In this document: one piece after another, positions 8,929 through 18,604 of the stretch
Layout of the letters: every line of letters starts with the position of its first letter
Numbering within the stretch: the first letter of the stretch is position 1
Assembly: GCF_001889165.1 (NCBI RefSeq)
Contig: NZ_CP016020.1
Span: forward strand, 1,834,501 to 1,898,500
DNA length: 64,000 nt
Direction of reading: 5' to 3'
Source of the DNA: Bacillus weihaiensis
GTDB taxonomy: Bacteria > Bacillota > Bacilli > Bacillales > Bacillaceae
The notes under the pieces: generated by a model
Databases searched by the model: none
What the model saw: the letters and a program-made list of their open reading frames with translations, nothing else
Told to the model about the DNA's origin: nothing
Made by a program: the position numbers and the translations under genes

Positions 8929-9816
8929 TATATCCTTCAATGTAAAATGAGATAAAACCTCTTTCTTATTGCATACAGTGGTAGAAACAGATAAAGGGAG
9001 AATGGAATAATATCCAAAAAAAGAGAAGACCAACCCTTCATGCTGAGCCTTGTAATGATTCCTATAGATGAATCAATTGTGACTGAAGCGAATGATAGAA
9101 GAAGCCATCGACTGCATAACGCTCCTATAGCTGGAGTAGAAGATAGAAAAAGTGAGAAATCGAAGGTCTAGGTGATAAAGATTGTCGTAAAGCCATTCAA
9201 TTTAGTAATGAATGGGAAATAAATATTCATGGAGAGGCTGACCCAATAGTCTAGGTTTTAGACCTTGGGTTAGCTTTTTTTCTTCCTCACTTCCCGGAGG
9301 AGTCAAGTGTCTTCCGCTCCATTCCACTAACAATTTAACATCAATATTGTAACAATCTATGAATACACAGTCATCTATTCACTGAGTGGCTTCCATAAAA
9401 ATACGAGTAAATGGGGGCTTCTTTATGTTGCCTATATTTTGTAAACTGAAAGCAATAAAATGAAAGAGCGACTCAAATGGTCGTTAATTAACAACCTTTT
9501 TTAGTCACCCTCTTTTTATTATGCTTAGCGTAATTTAATAGGTATAGGTTGTTCAAAAGCGCTTAGACATCTAGCTCACCGCCTAGCTCCTTCGAAGTTT
9601 TAAGCCATTTTAGTATTGAAGGAAAAGAATTCCTTCTATCTTAAATCGTCTTATTGCACGAGACTTACCAAGTGGCTTCTTAACTCGCTTATGATCGATG
9701 CCAATATGTATTGAACTTCAAATTAAATTGCAACCGAGAGTGAGAAAAGAAGTTGGAAACAAAATGGGCATTTAACATATTGTATGGTGTTAAATAATTT
9801 TTTAGGGGTGGATACT
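8929..9816. other. Gene-poor gap with decayed DNA
   Basis: Apart from the IS1182-like relic, this 890-nt gap has no supported gene. From about 9010 to 9171 one frame stays open (containing MLSLVMIPIDESIVTEAND) but it lacks a usable start with a ribosome site and is not recognised; it may be a gene scrap. From 9470 to 9780 I see only degenerate sequence. Confidence 0.5.
9231..9470 (+). mobile_element. Decayed, internally deleted IS1182-like element
   Basis: Three pieces seen together at 47261-48008 recur here in shrunken form. First, a nested hairpin at 9231-9281 (GCTGACCCAA pairing with TTGGGTTAGC, then seven T). Second, a GC-rich scrap, CTCACTTCCCGGAGGAGTCAAGTGTC. Third, from about 9385, a match to the transposase tail: ATGGGGGCTTCTTTATGTTG against ATGGGGGCTTCTTTGCGTTG at 47919. 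The tail frame is broken by a stop. It is a relic without activity. Confidence 0.7.
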
Positions 9817-10602
9817 ATGCATAATCAACATGAAACTTCATTAGTATTGGAAGCTGCAAAATATGACATGCTCGCTAACTTCTACAAATATTCAAATCCT
9901 TCTTTATCAATGATGTACGTTCAAAAACATCTGATGTGTGTTAGTCAACTTGCTGCGGTGGAGATACAAGGTTATCAAGTGAATCAGAATATGATGTATC
10001 CGATGTATCAGCGTACAGCACAATCAACTGCTTTTGTAAGAGTATTACATGCATCTCCTGACGCACCTGCAGTAGATGTTTATGTGAATGGTCAAAAGGC
10101 AGTTGCAAATTTAACCTTTAAAGAGACAACTGAATATCTTCAATTACCTCCTGGTCAGTATTTAGTAGAGGTATATCCTGCAGGTGAGATGACTACCCCA
10201 GTTCTTAGTGAAAGAGTTGCATTAACCAGAAACACTTATTATACGGCGGCTGCTACAGGAGTACTTTCTACTTTAATGTTAGATGTATATGTTGATAAAC
10301 CTTATGTAAGTCCTAATCAAAGTAAGGTGAGAGTGATTCATTTATCTCCAGATGCACCGAATGTAGACATTGCTGTTAAAGGTGGAGATGTCATTTTTAA
10401 GAACGTTCCGTTTAGAAAAGCAACAGAGTACTTAACTTTATCACCTATGACAGTTGATTTAGAGGTGAGGGTAGCTGGCACAAATAACGTAGTATTAACG
10501 ATCCCTCAAGTGGAGCTTGAAGCTGGTAAAACATATACAGGTGTAGCGGTAGGTCTTGCAAATGGCATGCCAGCATTAGAGGCTATTTTTTTAATGCCTT
10601 AA
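9817..10602 (+). CDS. DUF4397 domain protein with two repeats
   Basis: The 261-residue protein has two copies of the DUF4397 beta-sandwich-like unit: AFVRVLHASPDAPAVDVYVNG at about residues 72-92 and KVRVIHLSPDAPNVDIAVKG at about 170-190. Each is followed by an aromatic-rich TEYL block. The first 70 residues are helical and Met/Tyr-rich. No signal peptide is visible, although related DUF4397 proteins are often surface proteins. The ATG at 9817 has AGGGGTGG just before it, which argues against the upstream GTG-type start. It stands alone among decayed mobile DNA. The function is unknown. Confidence 0.85.
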   Translation: MHNQHETSLVLEAAKYDMLANFYKYSNPSLSMMYVQKHLMCVSQLAAVEIQGYQVNQNMMYPMYQRTAQSTAFVRVLHASPDAPAVDVYVNGQKAVANLTFKETTEYLQLPPGQYLVEVYPAGEMTTPVLSERVALTRNTYYTAAATGVLSTLMLDVYVDKPYVSPNQSKVRVIHLSPDAPNVDIAVKGGDVIFKNVPFRKATEYLTLSPMTVDLEVRVAGTNNVVLTIPQVELEAGKTYTGVAVGLANGMPALEAIFLMP

Positions 10603-10799
10603 CTAAGCGGCGGATATAAAGTGGTTAGGACATATTTCAGCCAATGGTAAACCCGAACTATTAGATTATTTTCGTTAGAACTTCCCTAATAATTCGGGTC
10701 TTTACTTTTATCTTTAAATGTTTGTACTTGAGTCAATTTTATAAATCTCAGTCGAATGGTCACAAGTCTTTCACAATATAAAAAAAGGAGTACCTCCCC

Positions 10800-11200
10800 A
10801 AACCCATTGGGTTCGATAAACACTTCGATCCGGCTTATGTTCGAGAAGATTCTTATCGATATGATAGTTACGATTAGAAGCATGAAACGTTAAAGTACAC
10901 ACGACCATAAGAATACCGTAGAATCCTTTAGCTAAGGATTCTCTCTGTCAAAAGGTTTTATAAAGTGAAAATCACTACTGATTTACGCCGTTATACTCCC
11001 CCAGCTCGATACTCTCAAAATGGAAAGAGATGTATAAGCAGAGAACGGCCGTTGAACGAGTTATTGCCTATTTAATAGAGTAATTCGAATTGAACCAGGT
11101 TCGTTATCGAACAGGAAAGCGAGAGAACGTACATTTTGATTTGGTTCATCTTGTGTATAATGCATCAAAATTGGCTGCAGATCGTATTAATGCCATGTGA
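10800..11200 (+). pseudogene. Transposase remnant, frameshifted
   Basis: Conceptual translation over about 10970-11200 gives VKITTDLRRYTPPA-like text, then KWKEMYKQRTAVERVIAYLIE, a stop, then LNQVRYRTGKRENVHFDLVHL and VYNASKLAADRINAM. The ERV...Y.K... and RYRTGKR...FDLV..VYNASKLAADR pattern is that of the C-terminal third of DDE transposases of the IS4/IS5-like kind. Frames change and stops break it. Upstream to about 10800 the text HFDPAYVREDSYRYDSYD may be an earlier part. It is a relic. Confidence 0.7.
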
Positions 11201-11282
11201 AATCAGCAACAATCTGTTTAGGATTTATAAATCTGAGCTCTTTTCAAAGAGATGGTTGCCTTTAAATAGATTCTTTGAACGT

Positions 11283-11500
11283 AAACTGAGTGGGACAGGT
11301 GAGACCCCACAGGCGCGTTTACGCCGTGGAGGCTTACCGCCCGCCCCGCTAAAAAGCGAGCAACTGGAGCGGAATTCAACCAGATCGGACACTTGATAAA
11401 TAGCCACAAGTTTACGAAATTAGCAAAATTTAAAAGGTATCTAACATTCCGTGGGTCTGTGTTTATTTAAAATAAAAAATTATTAAATTGATTCACTTAT
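11283..11500 (+). repeat. GC-rich repeat R2, copy 1
   Basis: A GC-rich stretch (GAGACCCCACAGGCGCG, CCGTGGAGGC, AAAGCGAGCAACTGGAGCGG) stands out from the AT-rich surroundings and is followed by CACTTGATAAATAGCCA and GGTATCTAAC. The same order of pieces lies at 41945-42165. A related GC-rich palindrome lies at 47347-47478 in reverse. These look like remains of one small mobile element, here next to a transposase remnant. Short frames through it are not genes. Confidence 0.7.
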
Positions 11501-11607
11501 GTTTTAAAACAAAACTTTCAGTAAATTTGTTCTATATTATCCTAACATATCCTTTAAATCATGATAAAATAAGAGAGTTGTGTCATAAGGACTAGGGGGT
11601 AAATGAA

Positions 11608-11724
11608 ATGGATGCAATGGCTAAAAGATACATAGAATTATATGTTTATTTTTCTGAAGATTTAGGTAGATTTCTTACAGAGTCAGAGCAAGATTTTTTA
11701 AAGTGGCTCGTTATTAAAGAATGA
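11608..11724 (+). CDS. Small protein, 38 residues
   Basis: A short frame starts at ATG 11608 after TAGGGGGT and encodes an acidic, aromatic-rich peptide beginning MDAMAKRYIELYVYFSED and ending LKWLVIKE. An AT-rich promoter-like stretch lies just upstream (TATATT, then GATAAAATAAG). An 18-bp perfect terminator follows at 11736. Good ribosome site, promoter-like region and terminator together make it a likely real gene. I do not recognise a family. Confidence 0.6.
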   Translation: MDAMAKRYIELYVYFSEDLGRFLTESEQDFLKWLVIKE

Positions 11725-11735
11725 AAAATTGATAG

Positions 11736-11779
11736 CATGGAAAAAAGGTTAACGATCTAAAGTTAACCTTTTTTCCATG
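11736..11779. terminator. Strong rho-independent terminator, 18-bp arms
   Basis: CATGGAAAAAAGGTTAAC and GTTAACCTTTTTTCCATG are perfect complements around an 8-nt loop. The T run lies inside the right arm. It closes the 38-residue gene. The 270 nt between it and the response regulator hold no gene; TATAAT near 12020 may be the operon promoter. Confidence 0.85.
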
Positions 11780-12049
11780 TTATAACAAATTAGTATTATT
11801 TAATTAGCAGAATTAATTATAGGTTGTACATCTTAATTGTTGAATTTCAAGACAGGCATTCGTTTATGCAATCGCTCCTGGAGCCGCCAAGGGCCTATGC
11901 TCTTAAGTGGTCCCATGCCCTCGACTTCAATCAACAAAGAGAAAAAATAAATAGTAAACAGTAGCACAGCCAAATTATAAAGAGATTATAAAGAAAAAAA
12001 AAGATCGGTTCCTTAACGTTATAATGGTCGTTGAAAGAGAGATGATATC

Positions 12050-12757
12050 ATGAATAAAGGGTCTATTTTATTAGTAGAAGATGATAAAGAAATTGCAAGG
12101 ATTATTTGTGATTATCTAAGACATGAAGGCTATCATGTTACTTGGTCATCAACTGGTAAAGAAGGGTGGGAAGATTATAAACAAGGAATTTATCAATTGG
12201 CTTTGGTTGATATTATGCTTCCAGAACTAGATGGTTTATCCCTATGTAAGAAGATCCGTTTAGAAAGTGATCTTCCGCTTCTACTCATTAGTGCGAAGCA
12301 TGAGGATGAAACAAAGGTTATTGGCTTAGAGCTCGGTGCAGATGATTATATAACAAAGCCTTTTAGTTTAGAAGAATTGGCTGCCCGGATTGCCTCTCAC
12401 CTGAGAAGATATCGAAGGTACATGGGGAAGGAAGAACAGACAACGGTGAAAACGTATACGGATGGACTGAAAATTGATTTTAGTAAAAAAGTTACATATA
12501 TAAAAGATCAGGTTGTACATTTAACAAATAAAGAATGGGAAGTTCTTTTTTTACTAGCAAATAATCCTTTTGAAACCTTTTCTAAAGCATCTATTTATGA
12601 ACATATTTGGCAACAAGAGGAAGTGGAAGGAAACAACACGGTTACCGTTCACATCAAAAGCTTGCGCATGAAATTAAATGATGTTAGTAGAGAAGCTAGT
12701 TTTATTCAGACTGTTTGGGGAGAAGGCTACAGGTTTATTGGTGAGGAGCCTTTATGA
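12050..12757 (+). CDS. OmpR/PhoB-family response regulator
   Basis: The 235-residue protein has an N-terminal receiver (ILLVEDDKEIARII acid pair; phospho-acceptor Asp in LALVDIMLPELDG near residue 53; Lys in DYITKPFSLEEL) and a C-terminal winged helix ending in VTVHIKSLRMKLND and VWGEGYRF. It is the DNA-binding half of a two-component system. Its stop overlaps the kinase start (ATGA), so the two are translationally coupled. The probable targets include its own operon, with the lipoprotein and M48 protease downstream. Confidence 0.95.
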   Translation: MNKGSILLVEDDKEIARIICDYLRHEGYHVTWSSTGKEGWEDYKQGIYQLALVDIMLPELDGLSLCKKIRLESDLPLLLISAKHEDETKVIGLELGADDYITKPFSLEELAARIASHLRRYRRYMGKEEQTTVKTYTDGLKIDFSKKVTYIKDQVVHLTNKEWEVLFLLANNPFETFSKASIYEHIWQQEEVEGNNTVTVHIKSLRMKLNDVSREASFIQTVWGEGYRFIGEEPL

Positions 12758-14208
12758 AATTAAAGACCTGGTTAATGATAAGTTATCTTACCATAATGCT
12801 TTTACCAGTCGTTTTTCTTTTTCTTTTGTATATCAGTATTAATAAATACGATGAACAACAAGATCTTACTGAATATGTGAGCATTTATAACCAAGTAGAA
12901 GGGGTAAGTGACACATTAGAAAATGGAGATCTCTATACATTATCCTCAAAAGAGCATTATCGAGAGGTTAAGAGATTAGCATCTGATCAAGTTAACTTAT
13001 CGCTCTATCGATATGATGGGATCGCGCTTTTTTCTACGAAAGAACCTCCTACAAGTCAGAAGTATTTTCGAGTAAATGTTGAACAGCTATATCAGAATTT
13101 AAATGAGTTTCAAAAACGACATTCATCCTACCTTATAAAAAAACCAGTATTTAAAGAAGGGGAAATGGTTGGAATTTATGAGGTAACGGTTCAGCGTAAA
13201 AAATGGGTTGAAGAAGTTCATAATCGAACCATTCTTTTTATTGCTTGTGCAATCATCTTTTTTATTGTGTTATATACACTCGTTCTTTATTTTCTCCACC
13301 ACCGATTAAATAAGCCCTTGAAGAGATTACAAGAGGAAATGACTAATTTTGCGAATGGCATAAATACGGAGAATCAAATAAAGTTTCGTCGTGATGAAAT
13401 AGGAATTTTATCGTCACATTTTGAAAAGATGAAAACTCAAATTGAACAGTCTCGTAAAGCTCTAGAGGAAGAACAAAAAGAAAAACAATTTATTGTTGCA
13501 GCACTTACTCATGATTTGAAAACCCCGCTAACTGTTATCCAAGCTTACTCAGAGGCTCTAGAACGGAATGATATGGTAGATGAAAATCGCCAAGAATACA
13601 AAAATATTTTAACTGAAAAGTTAAAACTAATGAAACAAATGCTAAATGATTTGTCCATTTATACATCGTTACAATCACCTCAGAATTCGTTGGAGCTAGT
13701 TTCTGTCGAAGGACAAGAGTTTTTTGACATGGTTTTTTCCGGTTACGATGAGCAATGTGTTAATAAAAACCTTAACTTAACGGTTCAGCAACATATATCT
13801 GGGGTTTATCAAGTTGACGTAAAACAAATAACGAGAGTAATAGATAACCTGATGATCAATGCGATCCGTCATACAAAACAGGGGCAAAGAGTTTGGTTAG
13901 CGGCAATTAGTTCGGAATCATCTCTACCTAATTGGGTTTTCCACCCTTTTAAAGAGAAGATTGAGTTATGGAGGATGAAGGGAACTGTTATCCTTATACA
14001 AAATGAAGGAAGCTATATTCCAAAACAAGATGTGAAAAGGGTATTTGAGCCATTTACTCAAGTAGATGGTGCTAGAGGATTAGGTGGAAGTAGTGGGTTA
14101 GGATTGAGTATTTCAAAAATATTAATGGAAAAACATCAAGGCAAGATAGGGCTGTGGTCAGAAGAGAACTACGGTACTCTAGTAGCCTGCTGGATAAAGG
14201 AAGGATGA
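12754..14208 (+). CDS. Membrane sensor histidine kinase
   Basis: The 484-residue kinase has a first membrane helix at about residues 8-28, an extracytoplasmic sensor region to about 158, a second helix at about 158-182, a HAMP linker, then a HisKA domain with the phospho-acceptor in AALTHDLKTPLTVIQAY, and a HATPase domain with the N box NLMINAIRHTKQG and a G box GLGGSSGLGLSIS. The HATPase carries an insert between these. It is the partner of the regulator at 12050. The sensor region matches no ligand domain I know. The lipoprotein encoded 4 nt downstream might be part of sensing. Confidence 0.93.
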   Translation: MKLKTWLMISYLTIMLLPVVFLFLLYISINKYDEQQDLTEYVSIYNQVEGVSDTLENGDLYTLSSKEHYREVKRLASDQVNLSLYRYDGIALFSTKEPPTSQKYFRVNVEQLYQNLNEFQKRHSSYLIKKPVFKEGEMVGIYEVTVQRKKWVEEVHNRTILFIACAIIFFIVLYTLVLYFLHHRLNKPLKRLQEEMTNFANGINTENQIKFRRDEIGILSSHFEKMKTQIEQSRKALEEEQKEKQFIVAALTHDLKTPLTVIQAYSEALERNDMVDENRQEYKNILTEKLKLMKQMLNDLSIYTSLQSPQNSLELVSVEGQEFFDMVFSGYDEQCVNKNLNLTVQQHISGVYQVDVKQITRVIDNLMINAIRHTKQGQRVWLAAISSESSLPNWVFHPFKEKIELWRMKGTVILIQNEGSYIPKQDVKRVFEPFTQVDGARGLGGSSGLGLSISKILMEKHQGKIGLWSEENYGTLVACWIKEG

Positions 14209-14212
14209 TCTC

Positions 14213-15283
14213 ATGATGAGGTTTAGAAAATGTTGGCTTAGTATCTGTTTAATTTTAAATGTTGGCTTCATTTCAGGATGTTCAGACGAAGTGTCTGCTT
14301 CATCTGAGGAAATAATGATGAATGCTCTAGAATCTAGTAAGGAAGTGAAGGAATATTATGGCGAAGCAACGCTGAATATCTCTATGGATTCCGAAGAGTC
14401 AGCAAACATAACGATGGAAGAATATGTAGATAAAACAGGTAAACGGAAAATTATTACAAGGGATGAACAAGAAAATACTACTTATACGTTAAATAATGGG
14501 GAAGAAGTAATAACATACGATGAAAAAATGAAGCAAGCATTTTCGATCAATATACAACAAGACGAACTACCATCATCCATGAGTCCTAAAGATCAAGTAA
14601 CGACACTCTTAAACGGATTAAGCGAAACCCATTCTATAGAAGTAGTAGGAGAAGAGGAACTAATTGGGAGAGAAACGTTTCATCTAAAAGCTTCTCCAAA
14701 AAAAGATGATTCACTATTAGGTATAATGGAATTTTGGGTTGATAAAAAAAGCTGGTTTACTTTAAAAAGCATCTCTTATTCTGGTAATTCTCGCTCTGAA
14801 ATAATCTATGACAAGATTAACTTTGATCCTAGTTTTTCGAAAGATACCTTCACTTTAGATATTCCTAAGGATATTGAAGTAGAGGTGCTAGATGTGGGTA
14901 ATCAATCTCAAACCTCTTCACTTGAAGAAGCAGAAAAAGCGCTCGGAAAGAAAATCCTTTTATTTACTGGTGAGTCTACCACATTAGAATCCATAGAGAT
15001 TGAAAAAATAGGGGGAGAACTAAATCGTACAGAAGTCTATATGACATACTTTGAAGATTCCATACCGGCTTTTAGTGTTTCGGTTTTTGAGACACCGAAT
15101 GGCGAAGGTATGTCCTTACATTCGTCAAAATGGAAGGTGCGGGGGCATATTACTGAGTATGACGAATTGATACGCACCTTAAGTTGGGACGAGAATGGAC
15201 TACGTTATGTTGTGATGATTCAAAATCCAGATCTATCTGTTGATGATGTGGTCCAAAAAACTGAAACAATGAAGATTCAATAA
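14213..15283 (+). CDS. Lipoprotein with LolA/YdcC-like domain
   Basis: The 356-residue protein has a lipoprotein signal peptide with lipobox ISGC, the Cys being near residue 23, so it should be lipid-anchored on the outer face of the membrane. The mature part resembles the LolA/RseB-type beta fold seen in Bacillus YdcC-like proteins: alternating strands with TYTLNNGEEVITYDEKMKQ, then IMEFWVDKKSWFTLKSISYS. It overlaps nothing but follows the kinase by 4 nt and precedes the protease by 11 nt, so it belongs to the operon. A role in envelope-stress sensing is inferred from the fold and neighbours. Confidence 0.75.
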   Translation: MMRFRKCWLSICLILNVGFISGCSDEVSASSEEIMMNALESSKEVKEYYGEATLNISMDSEESANITMEEYVDKTGKRKIITRDEQENTTYTLNNGEEVITYDEKMKQAFSINIQQDELPSSMSPKDQVTTLLNGLSETHSIEVVGEEELIGRETFHLKASPKKDDSLLGIMEFWVDKKSWFTLKSISYSGNSRSEIIYDKINFDPSFSKDTFTLDIPKDIEVEVLDVGNQSQTSSLEEAEKALGKKILLFTGESTTLESIEIEKIGGELNRTEVYMTYFEDSIPAFSVSVFETPNGEGMSLHSSKWKVRGHITEYDELIRTLSWDENGLRYVVMIQNPDLSVDDVVQKTETMKIQ

Positions 15284-15294
15284 GGGGTGACAAG

Positions 15295-17001
15295 ATGATC
15301 CCTAGCTTACAAGAGTCATTCCTATATATAGTTGCTGGTTGTATCATCCAAGTAATAGGTAGAATGCTAAGCCATTTTCATAGAAAGATAGGAATCGTCC
15401 TTGAAATTTTTATTGCTTTAGTTGCTGTAGGAGTTGTTTTTTATCTTCATTCATTCGTTGATGGCTTTATTTATCTTGCTCTACTTTCTACGAGTTATTT
15501 CGCCTTTCAGATGTTAACGATTGAACAAAAGAAATACAAGGAAGTAAAGGGAAAATTACTAACCATTTCAACGGAAAAAATTATTCTTACTCGTCACAGT
15601 AAAAGAATCGTAGCTGACGTAGGAATATCATTGTTCATTTTAAGTGCTGGGCTGATATTTCTATATGTTGGCCCTAATGAAAGTCCTTTGAAATACTTCA
15701 TTTTAATCAGCTTAGTTTCTGCAGGTAGTGAAATTTACAAGAGAATCTATACGTTCTATGATTTACAGGTGTTTATTGATAGAGAAAATGATAGGTTATA
15801 CTTTCTATCAAGGTATCAAACCCGAGAAGTAGACCTACATGATTGTGAGTTCTCTCAAATAGAATCATCAGCAGATTTATTAAAGCTTCACCCTTATTTG
15901 ACGTTATTTACCACAAATACAGACTTTACGACGAGTTTTACTTCTACTCTTAGGTTGAGTTTACCAGGAGAGACAATTTATTTTACAGTAGAGAATATTC
16001 AAAAATGGAGTGTGTTTTTTAAGCAGTACGATCCTGCAAATAGGAAAGAAACAATTGAGGTTCTCCCGTTTTATCATGTGAAAAACATCAAAAGATTGCT
16101 AAGTAAGCTTTATTTTGCAGCAACGATAAAAGGTGTATCAGCTTATTCCGGAGTGATACTTTTATTATACCTTTTACATGCACCTCCTTGGGTTTATATC
16201 TTGTGTGTAGGAGGTTATTGGGGAATAAACCTATGGATATCCGATAAAGTTTTAAAGGTTGCAATGGATGCCAAAGAAATCGAAGATCAAGAACTTCAAA
16301 TCCTCGCAAGTACTATATTTAAAAAGGCGAAGATTAAAAATGTAAAACTATATGAAACAGAATCAGCACAATACAATGGACTAGCTACAGGGATGAATAT
16401 AGGGAGAGCGATGATTACGTTAACATCTTCAACTTTAACATTACCAAAACAAGCTATAGAGGGAATTCTCGCACATGAAGCGATTCATGTTCAAAAAAGA
16501 GATGTACTCTGGATGCAAATTTGGAAGTCTATCTATGTAGGATTTGTTATTCTCATGGTCCTTCTTATACAAAATTATGTTGATGATATTGACACAGTTA
16601 AAGTCCCGGTCTTTATAGGAATCTGGCTAATGATGATTCTTTTTCCGCTTTCACAATCGTTTGTCTCTCAATGGATGGAAGTGAGAGCAGACCATAAAGC
16701 AAGTGAATTGCTCCCCCAAAAGCAGGAGCAAATGGCAAAAAGCTTAATTCTTTTAGCTGAAAAACATGATTACGCTATGAATAAAGCGACTTCTTATAGC
16801 ATGGTTGAATCCGAAAAAACAAAACAAATTTCTTCATTAGAGCGAGACAGCTGGATTTGGAGATTTATTGAATTTCAATTTATGGCACATCCACCTATGT
16901 ATTGGCGAATAAGAACGTTAAAAGAAATTCAAGATGGGTGGGGACGGAGAATATGGATGAAATGGCTGATCGATCGATTTAAAGAATCCGTAACAAAATA
17001 A
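15295..17001 (+). CDS. Membrane M48-family zinc metalloprotease
   Basis: The 568-residue protein has several N-terminal membrane helices, then a soluble stretch of about residues 160-245 with beta-strand pattern, another helix pair near 270-315, and a C-terminal M48 peptidase domain. The zinc motif HEAIH lies near residue 393 in LAHEAIHVQKRD; the third ligand Glu is in MEVRADHKASEL. A membrane hairpin lies between the two, as in HtpX-type enzymes. Catalytic residues are intact. Long N-terminal extension is unusual against HtpX (about 290 residues). It ends the two-component operon and may be an envelope quality-control protease. Confidence 0.85.
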   Translation: MIPSLQESFLYIVAGCIIQVIGRMLSHFHRKIGIVLEIFIALVAVGVVFYLHSFVDGFIYLALLSTSYFAFQMLTIEQKKYKEVKGKLLTISTEKIILTRHSKRIVADVGISLFILSAGLIFLYVGPNESPLKYFILISLVSAGSEIYKRIYTFYDLQVFIDRENDRLYFLSRYQTREVDLHDCEFSQIESSADLLKLHPYLTLFTTNTDFTTSFTSTLRLSLPGETIYFTVENIQKWSVFFKQYDPANRKETIEVLPFYHVKNIKRLLSKLYFAATIKGVSAYSGVILLLYLLHAPPWVYILCVGGYWGINLWISDKVLKVAMDAKEIEDQELQILASTIFKKAKIKNVKLYETESAQYNGLATGMNIGRAMITLTSSTLTLPKQAIEGILAHEAIHVQKRDVLWMQIWKSIYVGFVILMVLLIQNYVDDIDTVKVPVFIGIWLMMILFPLSQSFVSQWMEVRADHKASELLPQKQEQMAKSLILLAEKHDYAMNKATSYSMVESEKTKQISSLERDSWIWRFIEFQFMAHPPMYWRIRTLKEIQDGWGRRIWMKWLIDRFKESVTK

Positions 17002-17137
17002 AGAATTGGGAACAACTGAAGAACAAGCTCTCTTCCTTTTCATTTTTAATAAATTAAGATAAGATATAGGTATAAGATATTAGAACCAAGTCCTAATTAT
17101 AATTATAAGTAAAATCATGTAAAGAGGAGAGCTAAAT

Positions 17138-18376
17138 ATGAAAAAACGTGTCGTTATTACAGGCATCGGAGCCATTACACCATTAGGGAATACAGTTCAA
17201 GCATCATGGGAAAAGGTGAAAAACGGAATTTCTGGAATTTCTCTAATGGAAAGAGTAAATGCAGATCAATTTCAAGTAAAGGTGGCAGCTGAAGTAAAGA
17301 ACTTTGATCCTGCGGAATATATGGATCATAAAGAAATAAAGAGGATGGCAAGGTTCACCCATTTAGCGGTTGCAGCTAGTAAAATGGCAATTGAAGATGC
17401 AGGAGTTACTGTTGGAGACAATGTAGAACCTGATCGTGTTGGAGTATGGATTGGGTCAGGTATTGGGGGGCTAGATGAATTTGAAGAACAGCACAAAAAG
17501 TTTCTAGACAAAGGACCAAGGCGTGTTAGTCCGTTTATCATTCCTATGTTTATTCCAGATATGGCGTCTGGTCGAGTTTCAATTGAGCTTGGAGCAAAAG
17601 GGATCAATAATTGTTCTGTGACGGCCTGTGCATCTGGAGCAAATTCAATTGGAGATTCCTTTCGAGTTATTCAAAATGGGGATGCGGATATGATCGTAAC
17701 AGGAGGTACGGAGGCTGCGATTACAGATATGACAGTAGCGGGTTTTGCGAATATGACGGCACTTACGACAAATCCAGATCCAAAAACAGCAAGTCGACCG
17801 TTTGACAAGAACCGAAATGGTTTTGTAATCGGAGAAGGAGCCGGGATTCTTATATTAGAAGAATTAGAGCATGCAAAAGCTAGAGGAGCTAAAATATATG
17901 GAGAGCTAGTTGGCTATGGTGCTACAGGTGACGCGTACCACATTACAACACCTGCACCTCAGGGTGAAGGTGGACAACGAGCAATGAAAATGGCCCTAAA
18001 GGATGCACAGTTACAGCCATCTGAAATTCATTATATCAATGCTCACGGAACGAGTACTTTCTATAATGACCTATACGAAACAATGGCAATTAAAGAAGTT
18101 TTTGGTGACCATGCCTACCAATTAGCCGTTAGCTCTACTAAATCAATGACAGGACACACGCTAGGGGCAGCCGGTGCAATTGAAGCAATCTTTTCTCTAT
18201 TAGCAATAAAGGAAGGAATGCTACCTCCAACCATAAACTATGAAACACCTGATGATGAACTAGATTTAGACTATGTTCCAAACAAAGCTCGAGAAGCAAA
18301 TATTTCGACTGTATTATCAAATTCTCTTGGCTTTGGTGGACATAATGCAACGTTAATTTTTAAGAAGTTTTCATAG
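17138..18376 (+). CDS. fabF: Beta-ketoacyl-ACP synthase II (FabF)
   Basis: FabF condenses malonyl-ACP with acyl-ACP in fatty acid elongation. The 412-residue sequence has full family length and the Cys-His-His catalytic set: Cys in [12 protein letters not shown], His in [11 protein letters not shown] and His in [14 protein letters not shown]. The start has GAGGAG upstream. It stands alone: no fabH gene precedes it, unlike the fabHA-fabF pair of B. subtilis, so it may be a second copy or a separately placed one. An A/T-rich spacer and a two-way terminator follow. Confidence 0.95.
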   Translation: MKKRVVITGIGAITPLGNTVQASWEKVKNGISGISLMERVNADQFQVKVAAEVKNFDPAEYMDHKEIKRMARFTHLAVAASKMAIEDAGVTVGDNVEPDRVGVWIGSGIGGLDEFEEQHKKFLDKGPRRVSPFIIPMFIPDMASGRVSIELGAKGINNCSVTACASGANSIGDSFRVIQNGDADMIVTGGTEAAITDMTVAGFANMTALTTNPDPKTASRPFDKNRNGFVIGEGAGILILEELEHAKARGAKIYGELVGYGATGDAYHITTPAPQGEGGQRAMKMALKDAQLQPSEIHYINAHGTSTFYNDLYETMAIKEVFGDHAYQLAVSSTKSMTGHTLGAAGAIEAIFSLLAIKEGMLPPTINYETPDDELDLDYVPNKAREANISTVLSNSLGFGGHNATLIFKKFS

Positions 18377-18496
18377 TATATATGTTCATAGTATATATGT
18401 ACAAAGAACGTGAAAAATCCTTTGCTTTGTTTTGGTGTCTAGCTACTGTAGGCTGACTTTTTTTAAAAAAGTCAAATGTTCTAGCCTTTTCGAATG

Positions 18497-18550
18497 ATAA
18501 GCCAATTTAGAAGGGAGGCAAAGTATGCCACCTTTGTTAGATTGGCTTAT
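18497..18550. terminator. Terminator between fabF and epimerase gene
   Basis: ATAAGCCAAT (18497-18506) and ATTGGCTTAT (18541-18550) pair, and an inner GGCA/TGCC stem stiffens the loop. T-rich sequence follows. It lies between two convergent genes and can serve both. Confidence 0.6.
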
Positions 18551-18604
18551 TTACCCAAGGAAGATCTATGTGTGCCTTTGTGCTTTTGTTCCAACCCCTC
18601 CTGC

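Noticed and set aside
11136-11409. Three frames of 60 to 86 residues over the GC-rich repeat R2
   Set aside because: GC-rich palindromes give long open frames by chance on both strands; upstream part is a transposase remnant.
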